Positions 48,783 to 57,894 of a DNA stretch of 64,000 bases are shown piece after piece. The notes under the pieces were generated by a model that was not told the DNA's origin, ran no database searches, and saw nothing but the letters and a program-made list of their open reading frames with translations. The position numbers and the translations under genes were made by a program. The stretch's first letter is position 1; the number at the start of each line of letters is the position of its first letter. The stretch is from Rhodanobacter sp. C03 (lineage in GTDB: Bacteria > Pseudomonadota > Gammaproteobacteria > Xanthomonadales > Rhodanobacteraceae), in contig NZ_MUNT01000006.1 of assembly GCF_002001175.1 (NCBI RefSeq), positions 682,001-746,000 on the forward strand, given 5' to 3'.

Positions 48783-49507
48783 GGAGTCAGGGTACGCCCG
48801 TATCGGTAAAGTAACGGTTGCCAGACGGCTTTCTCGAAGACCGCTTCGCCCTGACTGGCAGCACCGAGCTTGAGCAGCGAACGGCGCAGGCGCTGCAGGT
48901 TGGCCTGCTGCCAGGTAACAGCCGGCGTACGCAAGCGGCCACGGTCGAAGTCGATCAGATACAGCTCGTCCGACGCCACCAGCACATTGTGTGCATTCAG
49001 GTCGGCATGCCAGATGCCAGCGCGATGAAAGCGCGCCACCAGCGCACCGACTTCTTCAGCCAGCTCGCTATCCAGCCGTCCTTCCGCCAGGCATTCGGCC
49101 AGTGTCTGCGCATGGGCAATGCGACGAGTGATCAGGTCGGCGCTGTAGAACAGGCCGTGCCGGACATAGCGCGCGGCCACCACCGCCGGCCCGGGCAGAC
49201 CGAGCCGGGCAATTTCGCCGAGCAAGCGGAATTCCGCGAACGGACGCGTGCGTTCGACCCCGGTCCACAGATAGCGATCACCCATCAGCGCAGCGACCAG
49301 TCCGCCACGGTGATAATGCCGCAACACGCATTCACCAGCCGGCGTCGCGATAATCGCCACACCACCGCGCCCGCCCGCCTGTGTATGCAAGGCGCTGCGC
49401 TCGCGCCAGTAGTTCGGCGCAAACCACTCGTGCCCGACTTGTGGCGACACCGCGGCATCGAACAGAATCGCGCCGACTGCGTCTTTGTATGTGCGTTCCT
49501 GCATCAT
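48779..49507 (-). CDS. kdkA: 3-deoxy-D-manno-octulosonic acid kinase
   Basis: Lipopolysaccharide kinase of the KdkA/WaaP fold that phosphorylates Kdo on lipid A. From the ATG at 49505-49507 it has 242 residues. GGRGGVAII is the nucleotide loop, WHADLNAHNVL the catalytic loop and LIDFDRGRLR the metal-binding DFD. A GTG ten codons upstream (49535-49537) is an alternative start. It is divergent from the heptosyltransferase-like gene across 57 bases and overlaps the metallo-hydrolase gene downstream. Confidence 0.88.
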   Translation of the reverse strand: MMQERTYKDAVGAILFDAAVSPQVGHEWFAPNYWRERSALHTQAGGRGGVAIIATPAGECVLRHYHRGGLVAALMGDRYLWTGVERTRPFAEFRLLGEIARLGLPGPAVVAARYVRHGLFYSADLITRRIAHAQTLAECLAEGRLDSELAEEVGALVARFHRAGIWHADLNAHNVLVASDELYLIDFDRGRLRTPAVTWQQANLQRLRRSLLKLGAASQGEAVFEKAVWQPLLYRYGRTLTP

Positions 49508-49564
49508 CAGTGCTGCCGCACTCCGGTCACCGTTCACTCTCAGGTAATTCTAGCCCAAGCCCCC

Positions 49565-50623
49565 ATGACCCCGAACCCGACGACTGCCGCCGCCTCGATC
49601 TGCCTGCTGCGCACCTCCGCCATCGGCGACGTCACCCATGTGGTGCCGCTGGTACGTACCCTGCAACAGGCGTGGCCGGACACCGCACTAACCTGGATCG
49701 TGGGCAAGCTGGAACGCAAGTTGGTCGGCGACCTGCCCGGGGTGGAGTTCGTCACCTTCGACAAGGCTGCTGGCTGGGCTGGCATGCACGCGGTGCGTGA
49801 TGCATTGCGCGGACGACATTTCGATGCCTTGCTGCAGATGCAGGTGGCGATGCGCTCGAACCTGCTGAGCATGGGTATCAAGGCGGAGCGCCGCGTCGGC
49901 TACGACCGCGCACGCGCGAAAGACCTGCACGGTCTGGTCATCAACGAGCGCATTCCGGCGCGCAGTGGCGAACATGTGCTGGATGCGATCGGCAGCTTTT
50001 GCGAGCCGCTGGGGCTGAAGCAGACCTCGGTGCGCTGGGACATCCCGATTCCCGATGAAGCACATGCGTGGGGCGCCGAACAACTACCCGGCGATACGCC
50101 GACCCTGCTGGTCAGCCCTACTTCAAGTCATGCGCTGCGCAACTGGCGGCCGGAACGCTATGCCCGGGTAATGGATCATGCCGCCGCCCGCGGCTGGCGC
50201 GTGGCGCTGATCGGTGGCCCTTCGGCGATTGAGCGCACGATGGCCGATGCGGTGCTGGCTGCGTGCCAGCGCACGCCGCTCGACCTCACCGGCAAGGACA
50301 CGCTGAAGAAACTGATGGCCATGCTCAGTCGCGCACAGCTGTTGCTGACGCCCGACTCCGGCCCGATGCACATGGCCAACGCCGTGGGCACCAAGGTGCT
50401 GGGTCTGCATGCGGCGAGCAATCCGGATCGTTCCGGCCCCTACTCCGACCGCCGCTGGTGCGTGAACAAGTATGACGAGGCCGCACGCAAATACCTGGGC
50501 AAGCCGGCCAGCGAGATTGCGTGGGGAAGCAAGATCGAGAGGCCCGGCGTGATGGACCTGATCGGCATCGATGAGGTGATCGAGCGCTACGAAGCCGCAG
50601 CGCGCGACCAAGGTTTTCTGTAG
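49565..50623 (+). CDS. Heptosyltransferase-like GT9 glycosyltransferase
   Basis: Family 9 glycosyltransferase of 352 residues, probably acting on the lipopolysaccharide inner core at the cytoplasmic face of the membrane. RTSAIGDVTHVVPLVRTLQ (core RTSAIGDVTHVVP) is the N-terminal acceptor-side motif and PDSGPMHMANAVGTKVLGLH (core DSGPMHMANA) the nucleotide-sugar motif. It resembles WaaC/RfaC (heptosyltransferase I), but the assignment is not certain. The stop codon TAG is part of the adjoining repeat element. The neighbouring Kdo kinase supports the role. Confidence 0.87.
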   Translation: MTPNPTTAAASICLLRTSAIGDVTHVVPLVRTLQQAWPDTALTWIVGKLERKLVGDLPGVEFVTFDKAAGWAGMHAVRDALRGRHFDALLQMQVAMRSNLLSMGIKAERRVGYDRARAKDLHGLVINERIPARSGEHVLDAIGSFCEPLGLKQTSVRWDIPIPDEAHAWGAEQLPGDTPTLLVSPTSSHALRNWRPERYARVMDHAAARGWRVALIGGPSAIERTMADAVLAACQRTPLDLTGKDTLKKLMAMLSRAQLLLTPDSGPMHMANAVGTKVLGLHAASNPDRSGPYSDRRWCVNKYDEAARKYLGKPASEIAWGSKIERPGVMDLIGIDEVIERYEAAARDQGFL

Positions 50624-50692
50624 GAGCGGCTTCAGCCGCGATGCCTTTTGTCCATCACATCAAGGGCATCGCGGCTGAAGCCGCTCCTACAG
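50618..50692. repeat. Inverted pair of REP elements (REPIN-like)
   Basis: A perfect 28-bp inverted repeat, 50618-50645 against 50665-50692, with a 19-base loop. Each arm holds GTAGGAGCGGCTTCAGCCGC. It fills the gap between two convergent genes, and the left arm supplies the TAG stop of the heptosyltransferase-like gene. It probably also acts as a bidirectional transcription or mRNA-decay barrier. Confidence 0.92.
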
Positions 50693-50698
50693 GCAGCG

Positions 50699-51097
50699 TC
50701 AAACGGCGCGGTAATCCTGGTACGACTTTTCCTCGACCAGCTGCGAGCCTAGCTTGAGGTTGATCTCGCGCTTGAACGCCGCGCGCTCGTCGTTGCGGAA
50801 GTACACCGCACGCGCCAAATCGATGAACTCCTGATCGAACGCCTGCGCACGCTCCTTCAGACGGATCTTGTCCTCGATATCCCACAGCAGCTCGTTCACT
50901 TCCAACAACCGTGCGCGCTCGGCGGCGATGTCGGTGTGCGAAGCGGCGTGGTTGGCCCAGGTCGCGTTGAGCAGATCCAGCTCGTTGCGCACATTGACCA
51001 GCTTGGCCTCGTCGGCAATCCGCTGCGACTTGATCTCGAGGATGGTGATCTTGTCGATCAGTTCGCCGAACGACACGGGTGTTTGGATCAGGCTCAT
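50699..51097 (-). CDS. DUF6165 family protein
   Basis: 132 residues, charged, soluble and mostly helical. It opens with SFGELIDKITILEIKSQRI and has the stretches NELDLLNATW and VYFRNDERAAFKREIN, a pattern known from DUF6165 proteins that are often found with lipopolysaccharide and glycosyltransferase genes. No catalytic motif is evident. It lies 30 bases downstream of the ammonia-lyase gene and converges on the heptosyltransferase-like gene. Function unknown. Confidence 0.8.
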   Translation of the reverse strand: MSLIQTPVSFGELIDKITILEIKSQRIADEAKLVNVRNELDLLNATWANHAASHTDIAAERARLLEVNELLWDIEDKIRLKERAQAFDQEFIDLARAVYFRNDERAAFKREINLKLGSQLVEEKSYQDYRAV

Positions 51098-51127
51098 GGG
51101 CTTGGTTCCAGTAAAGGAGATGAGGCT

Positions 51128-53050
51128 TCAGGCCCCGAGGGACTGACGAAACGCGCCCTGCTGCACCAACATGCACACCGTACGCACCTCGCCATCCATC
51201 GCACGATCGCGATGCATGAAGCCGATGTGCTGACGCAGGATCGCATGGGCATCGCGCACGCTGGCGCCGGCATGGAAGTCGCCGGCGTTGGCCAGCGCAG
51301 CCGTGAGCTGCTGCACCTCGGCGACGAACTGCGCGTAATGCGGCTGATCTTCGCGCGGTGCGTTGCTGATCTTCGCCGCCAGCGCCTGCCAGCCACCGCG
51401 GCTGGCCAGCCGGCGTGCGGCATTCAGCATCGCCTGCCGGTAGTCCAGCGCTTGCGCGGCGGTGTACAGCTCCAGTGCCAGCACATGTGAGAGATCCTCG
51501 GTCATCTCCAGCACATGGCGCGCCTCGTTGGCGCCCATCGACACGTGATCTTCGGCGTTCGCGCTGGTCGGCACCGAATACACGCTAGCCGGATGCGCAC
51601 GCGTAGCGAGGTCGTTGACCAGTGCGGCGGCGGTGTACTGCACGATCATGAAACCGGAATCGGTGCCGTCCTCGTTGCCGGTGAGGAAGGCCGGCAGACC
51701 ATCATTCGTAGCCGAATCGACCAGCTTGTTTAGGCGCCGCTCGGAGATGGAAGCCAGCACAGGGATCGCCGCCTTCACATAACTCATCGCCAGCGCCAGC
51801 GGCATGCCGTGGAAGTGACCGGCCGAGATCACCCGTTCTTCGATCGGGACGTTCTCGATGAACTGCGCGTCCTCCGGGTCCGGGAAGATCAACGGATTGT
51901 CGGTGACCGAATTCAATTCGATATCGAACACTCGGCAAGCCTGCGCCCAGGCATCGCGCACCGCGCCGTGCACCTGCGGCATGCAGCGCAGGCTGTAAGC
52001 ATCCTGCGGCTGATGCTTCTTGCCACCCTTGAACGGCAGGAAGCGGCTGTAGAACGCCTCGCGGCCATGCCGCTGATTGGCCGGCACCCAGTCCCAGCCG
52101 ATATCGAAACTGAGTGCCTGATCGTCCGGCTCGCTCCACGCCTCGGCACTCCACGACTTGAAGCGCGGCACCAGGTGATAAGGAATATCGACCAGGGTGG
52201 AACCGGCCAGCAGCTCGCGCACATGCGCGGCGGTTTCGACCTGGCCCGGATGCGGGCGCAGTGCATGCACTTCAGGGCGCAGCGCGCCACTGCGACCGGC
52301 GAACGCGTCCAGTGTCATCGACGCGGCCAGGTCGGCGGTATCCAGCAACTGCTCCAACGTATCCAGTGCCAGCACACCCGTCGCCAGCATCTGTGCGGTG
52401 CCATTGTTAAGTGCGAGACCTTCCTTGAACGACAGCCGGATCGGCGTGAGGCCGGCGCGCTTCAGCGCTTCCGCACCCGACACGCGCTCGCCTTGATAAA
52501 ACGCTTCGCCACCGCCAAGCAGCACGATCGCCAGATGCGACAGCGGCGCCAGGTCGCCACTGGCACCGACCGAGCCCTTCTCCGGTACCACCGGCACCAC
52601 GCCGGCGTTGAGCATCGCGGTCAGCGCTTCGAGCGTGCTCACCCGGATACCCGAGTGACCGCGCATCAGCGTATTGATGCGGATCAGCAGCATCGCCCGC
52701 ACCACGTCTTCGCCAAACGGCTTGCCCACGCACACGGCATGCGTGGTGATCAGGTTGTGCTGCAGTTCCTCCAGCAGCGTGCCCTTGGGCTTGTGCGGAT
52801 TCCCGCCGGGCAATTCGTCACGCAGACGATGCGCACCAAGCAGCTTGTCGGCATTGCTGCCGAAGCCGGTGGTGACGCCATAGGTCGGTTCGCCACAGCT
52901 GACTTTCTCGGCAAGAAAATCCGCAGCGCATTGCACGCGCTTGAGTCCTGCCGGGTCCAGTGAAACCTTGTTGCCATGGCGTGCCACTGCCACCAGCTGG
53001 GCGCGGGTGAGGCTGTTGCCGTCGAGAACGATGGTGTCGAATTTGCTCAC
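51128..53050 (-). CDS. Histidine/aromatic amino acid ammonia-lyase, enlarged
   Basis: Member of the MIO-containing lyase family, 640 residues against about 510 for ordinary HutH. The ASG triad that cyclises to the MIO electrophile is at 163-165 (GSVGASGDLAPLSH) and the catalytic tyrosine is in TYGVTTGFG. The selectivity pair is Thr-His (NLITTHA), nearest to the Ser-His of histidine lyases. About 60 extra residues (roughly 285-348, rich in Trp, Ser and Asp) lie just before the conserved YSLRCMPQVHGA. No hutU, hutI or hutG is nearby. It sits between hisS and the DUF6165 gene, probably in one operon. Confidence 0.9.
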   Translation of the reverse strand: MSKFDTIVLDGNSLTRAQLVAVARHGNKVSLDPAGLKRVQCAADFLAEKVSCGEPTYGVTTGFGSNADKLLGAHRLRDELPGGNPHKPKGTLLEELQHNLITTHAVCVGKPFGEDVVRAMLLIRINTLMRGHSGIRVSTLEALTAMLNAGVVPVVPEKGSVGASGDLAPLSHLAIVLLGGGEAFYQGERVSGAEALKRAGLTPIRLSFKEGLALNNGTAQMLATGVLALDTLEQLLDTADLAASMTLDAFAGRSGALRPEVHALRPHPGQVETAAHVRELLAGSTLVDIPYHLVPRFKSWSAEAWSEPDDQALSFDIGWDWVPANQRHGREAFYSRFLPFKGGKKHQPQDAYSLRCMPQVHGAVRDAWAQACRVFDIELNSVTDNPLIFPDPEDAQFIENVPIEERVISAGHFHGMPLALAMSYVKAAIPVLASISERRLNKLVDSATNDGLPAFLTGNEDGTDSGFMIVQYTAAALVNDLATRAHPASVYSVPTSANAEDHVSMGANEARHVLEMTEDLSHVLALELYTAAQALDYRQAMLNAARRLASRGGWQALAAKISNAPREDQPHYAQFVAEVQQLTAALANAGDFHAGASVRDAHAILRQHIGFMHRDRAMDGEVRTVCMLVQQGAFRQSLGA

Positions 53051-53107
53051 TGCTGCCTCACTGAAGAATGTCGTCGTCTATTCCCTGATCACCGAACCGC
53101 AGGGCAT

Positions 53108-54493
53108 TCAGCCCATCGCCGCGGCCTGTTCCAGCTCCACTCGCAAGGTCTTGATCAATTCGCTGCGCGCCACCTCGAACTGATCCTCGCGGCGCAGGTC
53201 CTTCACCGTGACCACGCCCTTGGCGATCTCGTCCTCACCCAGCACGATCACGAAGCGGATTCCGGCGCGGTCGGCATACTTGAACTGCTTGCCAAGCTTG
53301 CCGCCTTCCAGCACCACTTCGGTGGCGATGCCGGCACCGCGCAGCTCGCTGGCGAGCGCGAGATAGGCTGGCAGTTGTGCTGCGTCCATCTGGGTCACCA
53401 GCACATCGACGGTGCTGGTTGCGGTATTGATCAGGCCAGCATCGCGCAACTGCCAGTACAGACGGGTCAGACCAATTGAGATGCCAACGCCGGGCAGCTG
53501 CGACTTGGTGTACTGGCTGGCCAGGTTCTCGTAGCGACCACCCGAGCAGATCGAGCCGATCTGCGGGTGATCGTTCAAGGTCGTCTCGTAAACGGTGCCG
53601 GTGTAGTAGTCGAGCCCGCGGGCGATCGACAGGTTCAGCACGTAATGCGTTTCCGGCACGCCGAACGCGTGGATCAGGCCCAGCACTTCCTTCAACTCGT
53701 TGCGGCCCTGCTCCATCGCCTCCGGGCCAGCGCCCAGCGCATCGAGCTTGTCGTACGCATCCTGCAGCGAAATGGAGCGCACCTGCACGAAGGCGAGGAT
53801 TTTCTGCGCCACCTCGGCACTCAGGCCAAACGTCTCGCCGGTCAGCATGTCGCGCACGTAATCGGCGCCACGCTTGTCAAGCTTGTCCACTTCGCGCAGC
53901 ACGAGCATCTGCTGCTCGCCGTCGACGATGCCCAGGCTCTCGAAATAGCCGCGCATCAGCTTGCGATTGTTGAGCTGGATGGTGAACGCGCCGATGTTCA
54001 GTTCGCGGAACACGCTGTAGATCACCGCCGGAACTTCGGCGTCGTAACGCACCGACAGTACATCCTTGCCGATCACGTCGATGTCGCACTGGTAGAACTC
54101 ACGAAATCGACCGCGCTGGGCGCGCTCGCCGCGGTACACCTTCTGCATCTGGTAACGACGGAACGGGAAGCTCAGGTCGCGCTCGTGTTCGGCGACATAG
54201 CGCGCCAATGGCACGGTGAGATCGAAGCGCAGCGCCAGCTCGGGCATGCCCTCGTCATCTTTTGCGGCGTTCAACGCACCGGTCGACTGCACGAAATACA
54301 CCTGCCGCTCGGTCTCGCCGCCGGTCTTGGTCAGCAGCACGTCGGAGTATTCGATCACCGGCGTCTCGATCGGCAGGAAGCCGAAGCGCTCGTAATTGCG
54401 ACGGATCACGTCGAGCATGCGCTGGAACGCGATCTGGTCGAGCGGCAGCAGCTCGAGCACGCCGGGCATGGTACGGGCCGGGGTAAGCGCCAT
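53108..54493 (-). CDS. hisS: Histidyl-tRNA synthetase
   Basis: Class II synthetase. The start at the ATG at 54491-54493, with AGAGGA eight bases upstream, gives 461 residues, longer than the 424 of E. coli. Motif 2 ([13 protein letters not shown]), the histidine-binding [12 protein letters not shown] and the motif 3 region ([13 protein letters not shown]) are intact, followed by an anticodon-binding domain. An in-frame start nine codons upstream is less likely. The downstream ammonia-lyase gene is separated by 57 bases. Confidence 0.97.
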   Translation of the reverse strand: MALTPARTMPGVLELLPLDQIAFQRMLDVIRRNYERFGFLPIETPVIEYSDVLLTKTGGETERQVYFVQSTGALNAAKDDEGMPELALRFDLTVPLARYVAEHERDLSFPFRRYQMQKVYRGERAQRGRFREFYQCDIDVIGKDVLSVRYDAEVPAVIYSVFRELNIGAFTIQLNNRKLMRGYFESLGIVDGEQQMLVLREVDKLDKRGADYVRDMLTGETFGLSAEVAQKILAFVQVRSISLQDAYDKLDALGAGPEAMEQGRNELKEVLGLIHAFGVPETHYVLNLSIARGLDYYTGTVYETTLNDHPQIGSICSGGRYENLASQYTKSQLPGVGISIGLTRLYWQLRDAGLINTATSTVDVLVTQMDAAQLPAYLALASELRGAGIATEVVLEGGKLGKQFKYADRAGIRFVIVLGEDEIAKGVVTVKDLRREDQFEVARSELIKTLRVELEQAAAMG

Positions 54494-54615
54494 GGAATCC
54501 TCTACTGACGATGGAAACATTCCGTCTGACCGCTGACCGCGCGACGGCAGCCGTCAAGATTAGCAGAACGCCTGGCGCCTTCCGCACCCGCGAGCAGCCA
54601 GATGCATCGTACCTG

Positions 54616-54644
54616 TTGCCAAGCCAGCGCCCGACGATTAAGAT
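54616..54644 (+). promoter_or_regulatory. Sigma-70 promoter for tRNA-Pro
   Basis: TTGCCA (54616-54621) and TAAGAT (54639-54644) are spaced by exactly 17 bases. The mature tRNA begins 13 bases after the -10 box. Confidence 0.65.
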
Positions 54645-54657
54645 ACGCGGCTTCCCA

Positions 54658-54734
<77 letters not shown>

Positions 54735-54748
54735 AAAATTCGATGAAG

Positions 54749-54776
54749 AAGCCGGCCTTGCGCCGGCTTTTTTTAT
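54749..54776 (+). terminator. Intrinsic terminator after tRNA-Pro
   Basis: An 8-bp stem (54749-54756 with 54762-54769, AAGCCGGC/GCCGGCTT) with loop CTTGC runs into seven Ts. It is placed between convergent genes, the tRNA and the DUF455 gene. Confidence 0.9.
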
Positions 54777-54784
54777 TTCCACGG

Positions 54785-55594
54785 TCAGCTCTCCAGCGCC
54801 AGTCCGGCGAGTCGATCAAGCTCGGCTTCGACAAAACCCGCCTCGATCCGTGCCGGCCGGTTGAACGGCCCACGCAGGCTGACGCCCATGTACTCGCGCA
54901 GCAGGGCGAAGAACGTGTCGACCGGCTCCACACCATCGCGCTCGCAGCAGTACTGGTACCAACGAGTGCCGGCAGCGACGTGAGCGACTTCCTCGCGCAG
55001 GATCACTTCAAGGATCGCTACAGTGCCGGTGTCGCCCAGGTGGCGCAGGCGTTCGATCATGCCGGGAGTGACATCCAGTCCACGCGCTTCCAGTACGCGC
55101 GGCACCAGCGCCATGCGCGCGGTGTCGTGATGCGCGGTTTTCTCGGCCATCGCCCATAGGCCGTCGTGCGCATCGAAGTCGCCGTAGGCGTGATCGAGCT
55201 CAGCCAGTCGTGCCGACAGCATCGTGAAATGGCGTGCCTCGTCGTTGGCGCAACTGGCCCAATCACGGTAATACGCCTCCGGCTTGCCGCGGTAGCGATA
55301 GACCGCGTCCCACGCCAGGTTGATCGCGTTGAACTCGATGTGCGCCACCGCGTGCACCAAGGCGGCACGGCCTTCCGCACTGCCGAGTCCGCGCTGCGGT
55401 ACCTGGCGCGCGTTGACCAGTCGCGGTTTTGCCGGGCGGCCGGGCGCACCGATCGGCTCAGGCAGCGGCGATGCGGGATCAGCGCACAACTCGCCAGCCA
55501 CCAACGCCTGCCAGGTCACATGGGTCAGGCGCAGTTTTTCTGCCGGATCGGTGGCGTCGAGGCAGCGCTTGGCGGCGGCGTGGAGATCAGTCAT
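54785..55594 (-). CDS. DUF455 ferritin-like protein
   Basis: The start at the ATG at 55592-55594 ([10 protein letters not shown]) gives 269 residues. DUF455 proteins have a ferritin-like four-helix fold related to the tRNA hydroxylase MiaE. Candidate diiron ligands are the E and H residues in [23 protein letters not shown] and [11 protein letters not shown], in the expected ExxH-like spacing. The reaction is unknown. It lies downstream of purF, separated by a palindromic repeat. Confidence 0.85.
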   Translation of the reverse strand: MTDLHAAAKRCLDATDPAEKLRLTHVTWQALVAGELCADPASPLPEPIGAPGRPAKPRLVNARQVPQRGLGSAEGRAALVHAVAHIEFNAINLAWDAVYRYRGKPEAYYRDWASCANDEARHFTMLSARLAELDHAYGDFDAHDGLWAMAEKTAHHDTARMALVPRVLEARGLDVTPGMIERLRHLGDTGTVAILEVILREEVAHVAAGTRWYQYCCERDGVEPVDTFFALLREYMGVSLRGPFNRPARIEAGFVEAELDRLAGLALES

Positions 55595-55603
55595 GGCGTT
55601 TCT

Positions 55604-55677
55604 GGAGCCCACCCTGTGGGCGATGCTTTTGCTCTGATGTGCATCGAAGCCAGGAGCATCGCCCACAAGTGGGCTCC
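55604..55677. repeat. Second palindromic repeat family, inverted pair
   Basis: Arms 55604-55627 and 55655-55677 are complementary apart from two or three positions. Each holds GGAGCCCAC...GTGGGCGATGC, itself a hairpin (GCCCAC/GTGGGC). The architecture copies that of the GTAGGAGCGGC family (a TAGGA-type lead and an inner stem), but with a different stem sequence. It lies between purF and the DUF455 gene. Confidence 0.8.
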
Positions 55678-55692
55678 TAGAGGGGCGCGCGA

Positions 55693-57168
55693 TTACATGC
55701 TGCGGCGCGCGGCCTTGGCATCGTCCGAGCGCAGCATCTGGATCTGCTCCAGATAACGCTGATCGAGGCCGGTGACGTATTCGCCGGAGAAGCACGAGGT
55801 ATCGAACTGCTTGAGCGCCTCGTTACCATCCTGCACCGCCCAGATCAGATCCTTGAGGTCCTGGTAGATCAGCCAGTCGGCGCCAAGCATCGTCTCCACT
55901 TCCTGCTCGGTATGGCCGGCGGCGACCAGCTCGGAGGTGGACGGCATGTCGATGCCGTAGACATTCGGATAGCGCACCGGCGGTGCAGCGGAGGCGAAGT
56001 AGACGTTCTTCGCGCCAGCGTCGCGGGCCATCTGGATGATCTGCTTCGAGGTGGTACCACGCACGATCGAGTCGTCGACCAGCAGCACGTTCTTCTTGCG
56101 GAACTCCAGCTCGACCGGGTTGAGCTTGCGGCGCACCGATTTCACCCGCTCACCCTGCCCCGGCATGATGAAGGTGCGACCGATGTAGCGGTTCTTGACG
56201 AAACCCTCGCGAAACGGCACGCCGAGCGCCTCCGCCAGTGCGCTCGCGGCAGTCCGCGCGGTGTCGGGAATCGGGATCACCGCGTCGATGCCATGGTCGG
56301 GCCGTTCGCGCAGGATCTTCTCGGCGAGCTTCTGGCCCATGCGCAGGCGCGCCTTGTAGACCGAGACGTTCTCCATCATCGAGTCAGGTCGCGCCAGATA
56401 GACATATTCGAAGATGCACGGCGTGTGCAATGCACCTTCGGCGCAGCGGCGGCTGTGCAACTGGCCCTGGTCGGTGATGATCACTGCCTCGCCCGGCTCG
56501 ATATCGCGGATGCGCTTGAAACCGAGCACGTCGAACGCGACCGACTCGGACGCCACTGCATACTCGCGGCCTTCCGCGGTAACACGCTCACCCAGCACCA
56601 GCGGCCGGATACCGTGCGGGTCGCGGAACGCCAGCAAGCCGTAGCCGAGCACCAGCGCGACGCAGGCATAACCACCACTGGCGCGTGCGTGCAGGCCAGC
56701 GACGGCCTTGAAGAGGTGATCAGGGGTCAGCTCCATCCGATCCTGGATCTGCAGTTCGTGTGCCAGCACGTTCAGCAGCACTTCGGAATCGGACTCGGTG
56801 TTGATGTGACGGCGGTCATCCTCGAACATCTCGCGTCGCAACGTTTCGGTGTTGACGAGGTTGCCGTTGTGCGCGATCGCAATGCCGTAAGGTGAATTCA
56901 CGTACAACGGCTGTGCCTCGGCCGAACCTTCCGAACCGGCGGTCGGATAACGGCAATGGCCGATGCCGATGCGTCCGCGCAGACCACTCATCGCCGCCTG
57001 GCCGAACACGTCGCGCACCAGCCCGTTGCCCTTGTGCAGGCGCAGCCGCGAGCCATCCACGGTGGCGATGCCGGCAGCATCCTGACCGCGATGCTGCAGC
57101 ACCGTCAGTCCGTCATAAAGTGCCGATGCCACTTCGGTGGTACCGACAATGCCGATGATTCCGCACAT
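55693..57168 (-). CDS. purF: Amidophosphoribosyltransferase
   Basis: First committed enzyme of purine synthesis, 491 residues. The N-terminal nucleophile Cys2 follows the initiator Met (MCGIIGIVG). The glutaminase core shows a [12 protein letters not shown] block, and the C-terminal phosphoribosyltransferase domain has the PRPP loop [16 protein letters not shown]. No propeptide or iron-sulfur cysteines of the Bacillus type. It follows cvpA by 14 bases. Confidence 0.97.
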   Translation of the reverse strand: MCGIIGIVGTTEVASALYDGLTVLQHRGQDAAGIATVDGSRLRLHKGNGLVRDVFGQAAMSGLRGRIGIGHCRYPTAGSEGSAEAQPLYVNSPYGIAIAHNGNLVNTETLRREMFEDDRRHINTESDSEVLLNVLAHELQIQDRMELTPDHLFKAVAGLHARASGGYACVALVLGYGLLAFRDPHGIRPLVLGERVTAEGREYAVASESVAFDVLGFKRIRDIEPGEAVIITDQGQLHSRRCAEGALHTPCIFEYVYLARPDSMMENVSVYKARLRMGQKLAEKILRERPDHGIDAVIPIPDTARTAASALAEALGVPFREGFVKNRYIGRTFIMPGQGERVKSVRRKLNPVELEFRKKNVLLVDDSIVRGTTSKQIIQMARDAGAKNVYFASAAPPVRYPNVYGIDMPSTSELVAAGHTEQEVETMLGADWLIYQDLKDLIWAVQDGNEALKQFDTSCFSGEYVTGLDQRYLEQIQMLRSDDAKAARRSM

Positions 57169-57182
57169 GGTTGCAGCCTGCT

Positions 57183-57848
57183 TCAGTGATTCGTGGGGTG
57201 GACGGCTGCGCTGGTCGCAGGCGCCGGTGACGCTGTGTACGATGCCGCTGGTGCGGACGTCGCGCCAGATATAGGGGCGTGCGGTGGCACCGACAAGTCA
57301 TGCAAATGGTCGAGCACACCGGACGACTGGACCTTCTCGATCACGGCCGACGGCTTCAAATGTTCGCGCACATCGGCCGACACGCTGGCCGGCACGTTCT
57401 GCCCCATCCACGCAGCCGCCTCCTGGAATTGCGGCAACAGCACCGACTGCTGCCACCACGGCTCACGTGTGACTCCGGTCAGGCCCACCAGAAAGACCAG
57501 CAGCGTCACGATCAGCACGCCGCGCACGAAACCGAACAACATGCCAAACAGCCGATCGATGCCTGACAGACCGGTACTCCAGATCAATCGCCTTACCGCG
57601 AAACGCACCAGCGCCCCGAGTATCAGCACGCTGACAAAGCAGACGCCGTAACCCACGCAGTAACGCAAGGTGGGCATCGTGATCGTGTGTTCCAGATGCG
57701 CCGATACCACCGGACCGAACGCCCAGGCCACCCAGAACGCGGCGATCCAGATGACCAACGACAGTACTTCGGAAATCAATCCACGGAAAAGCCCGATCAG
57801 GACAGAAAGGGCGAGTACGCCGAGAATGATGCCATCGGTCCAGTTCAC
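57183..57848 (-). CDS. cvpA: CvpA family membrane protein
   Basis: Inner-membrane protein linked to colicin V production and to envelope stress in E. coli. A GTG at 57846-57848 with AGGTGA upstream ([15 protein letters not shown]) gives 221 residues. Four membrane helices fill residues 5-125, with the [20 protein letters not shown] and [11 protein letters not shown] blocks. The C-terminal tail is longer than usual and Ala/Pro/Ser-rich. It lies directly before purF, as in the folC-dedD-cvpA-purF operon of E. coli. Confidence 0.94.
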   Translation of the reverse strand: MNWTDGIILGVLALSVLIGLFRGLISEVLSLVIWIAAFWVAWAFGPVVSAHLEHTITMPTLRYCVGYGVCFVSVLILGALVRFAVRRLIWSTGLSGIDRLFGMLFGFVRGVLIVTLLVFLVGLTGVTREPWWQQSVLLPQFQEAAAWMGQNVPASVSADVREHLKPSAVIEKVQSSGVLDHLHDLSVPPHAPISGATSAPAASYTASPAPATSAAVHPTNH

Positions 57849-57894
57849 CCGTTCACCTGCCCGGCTCGTATGCTGGATGCTGGCGCGTGCATGC

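Noticed and set aside
51128-54493. hisS plus the ammonia-lyase read as a histidine-utilisation operon
   Set aside because: No hutU, hutI, hutG or hutC is near, and hisS is a housekeeping synthetase.
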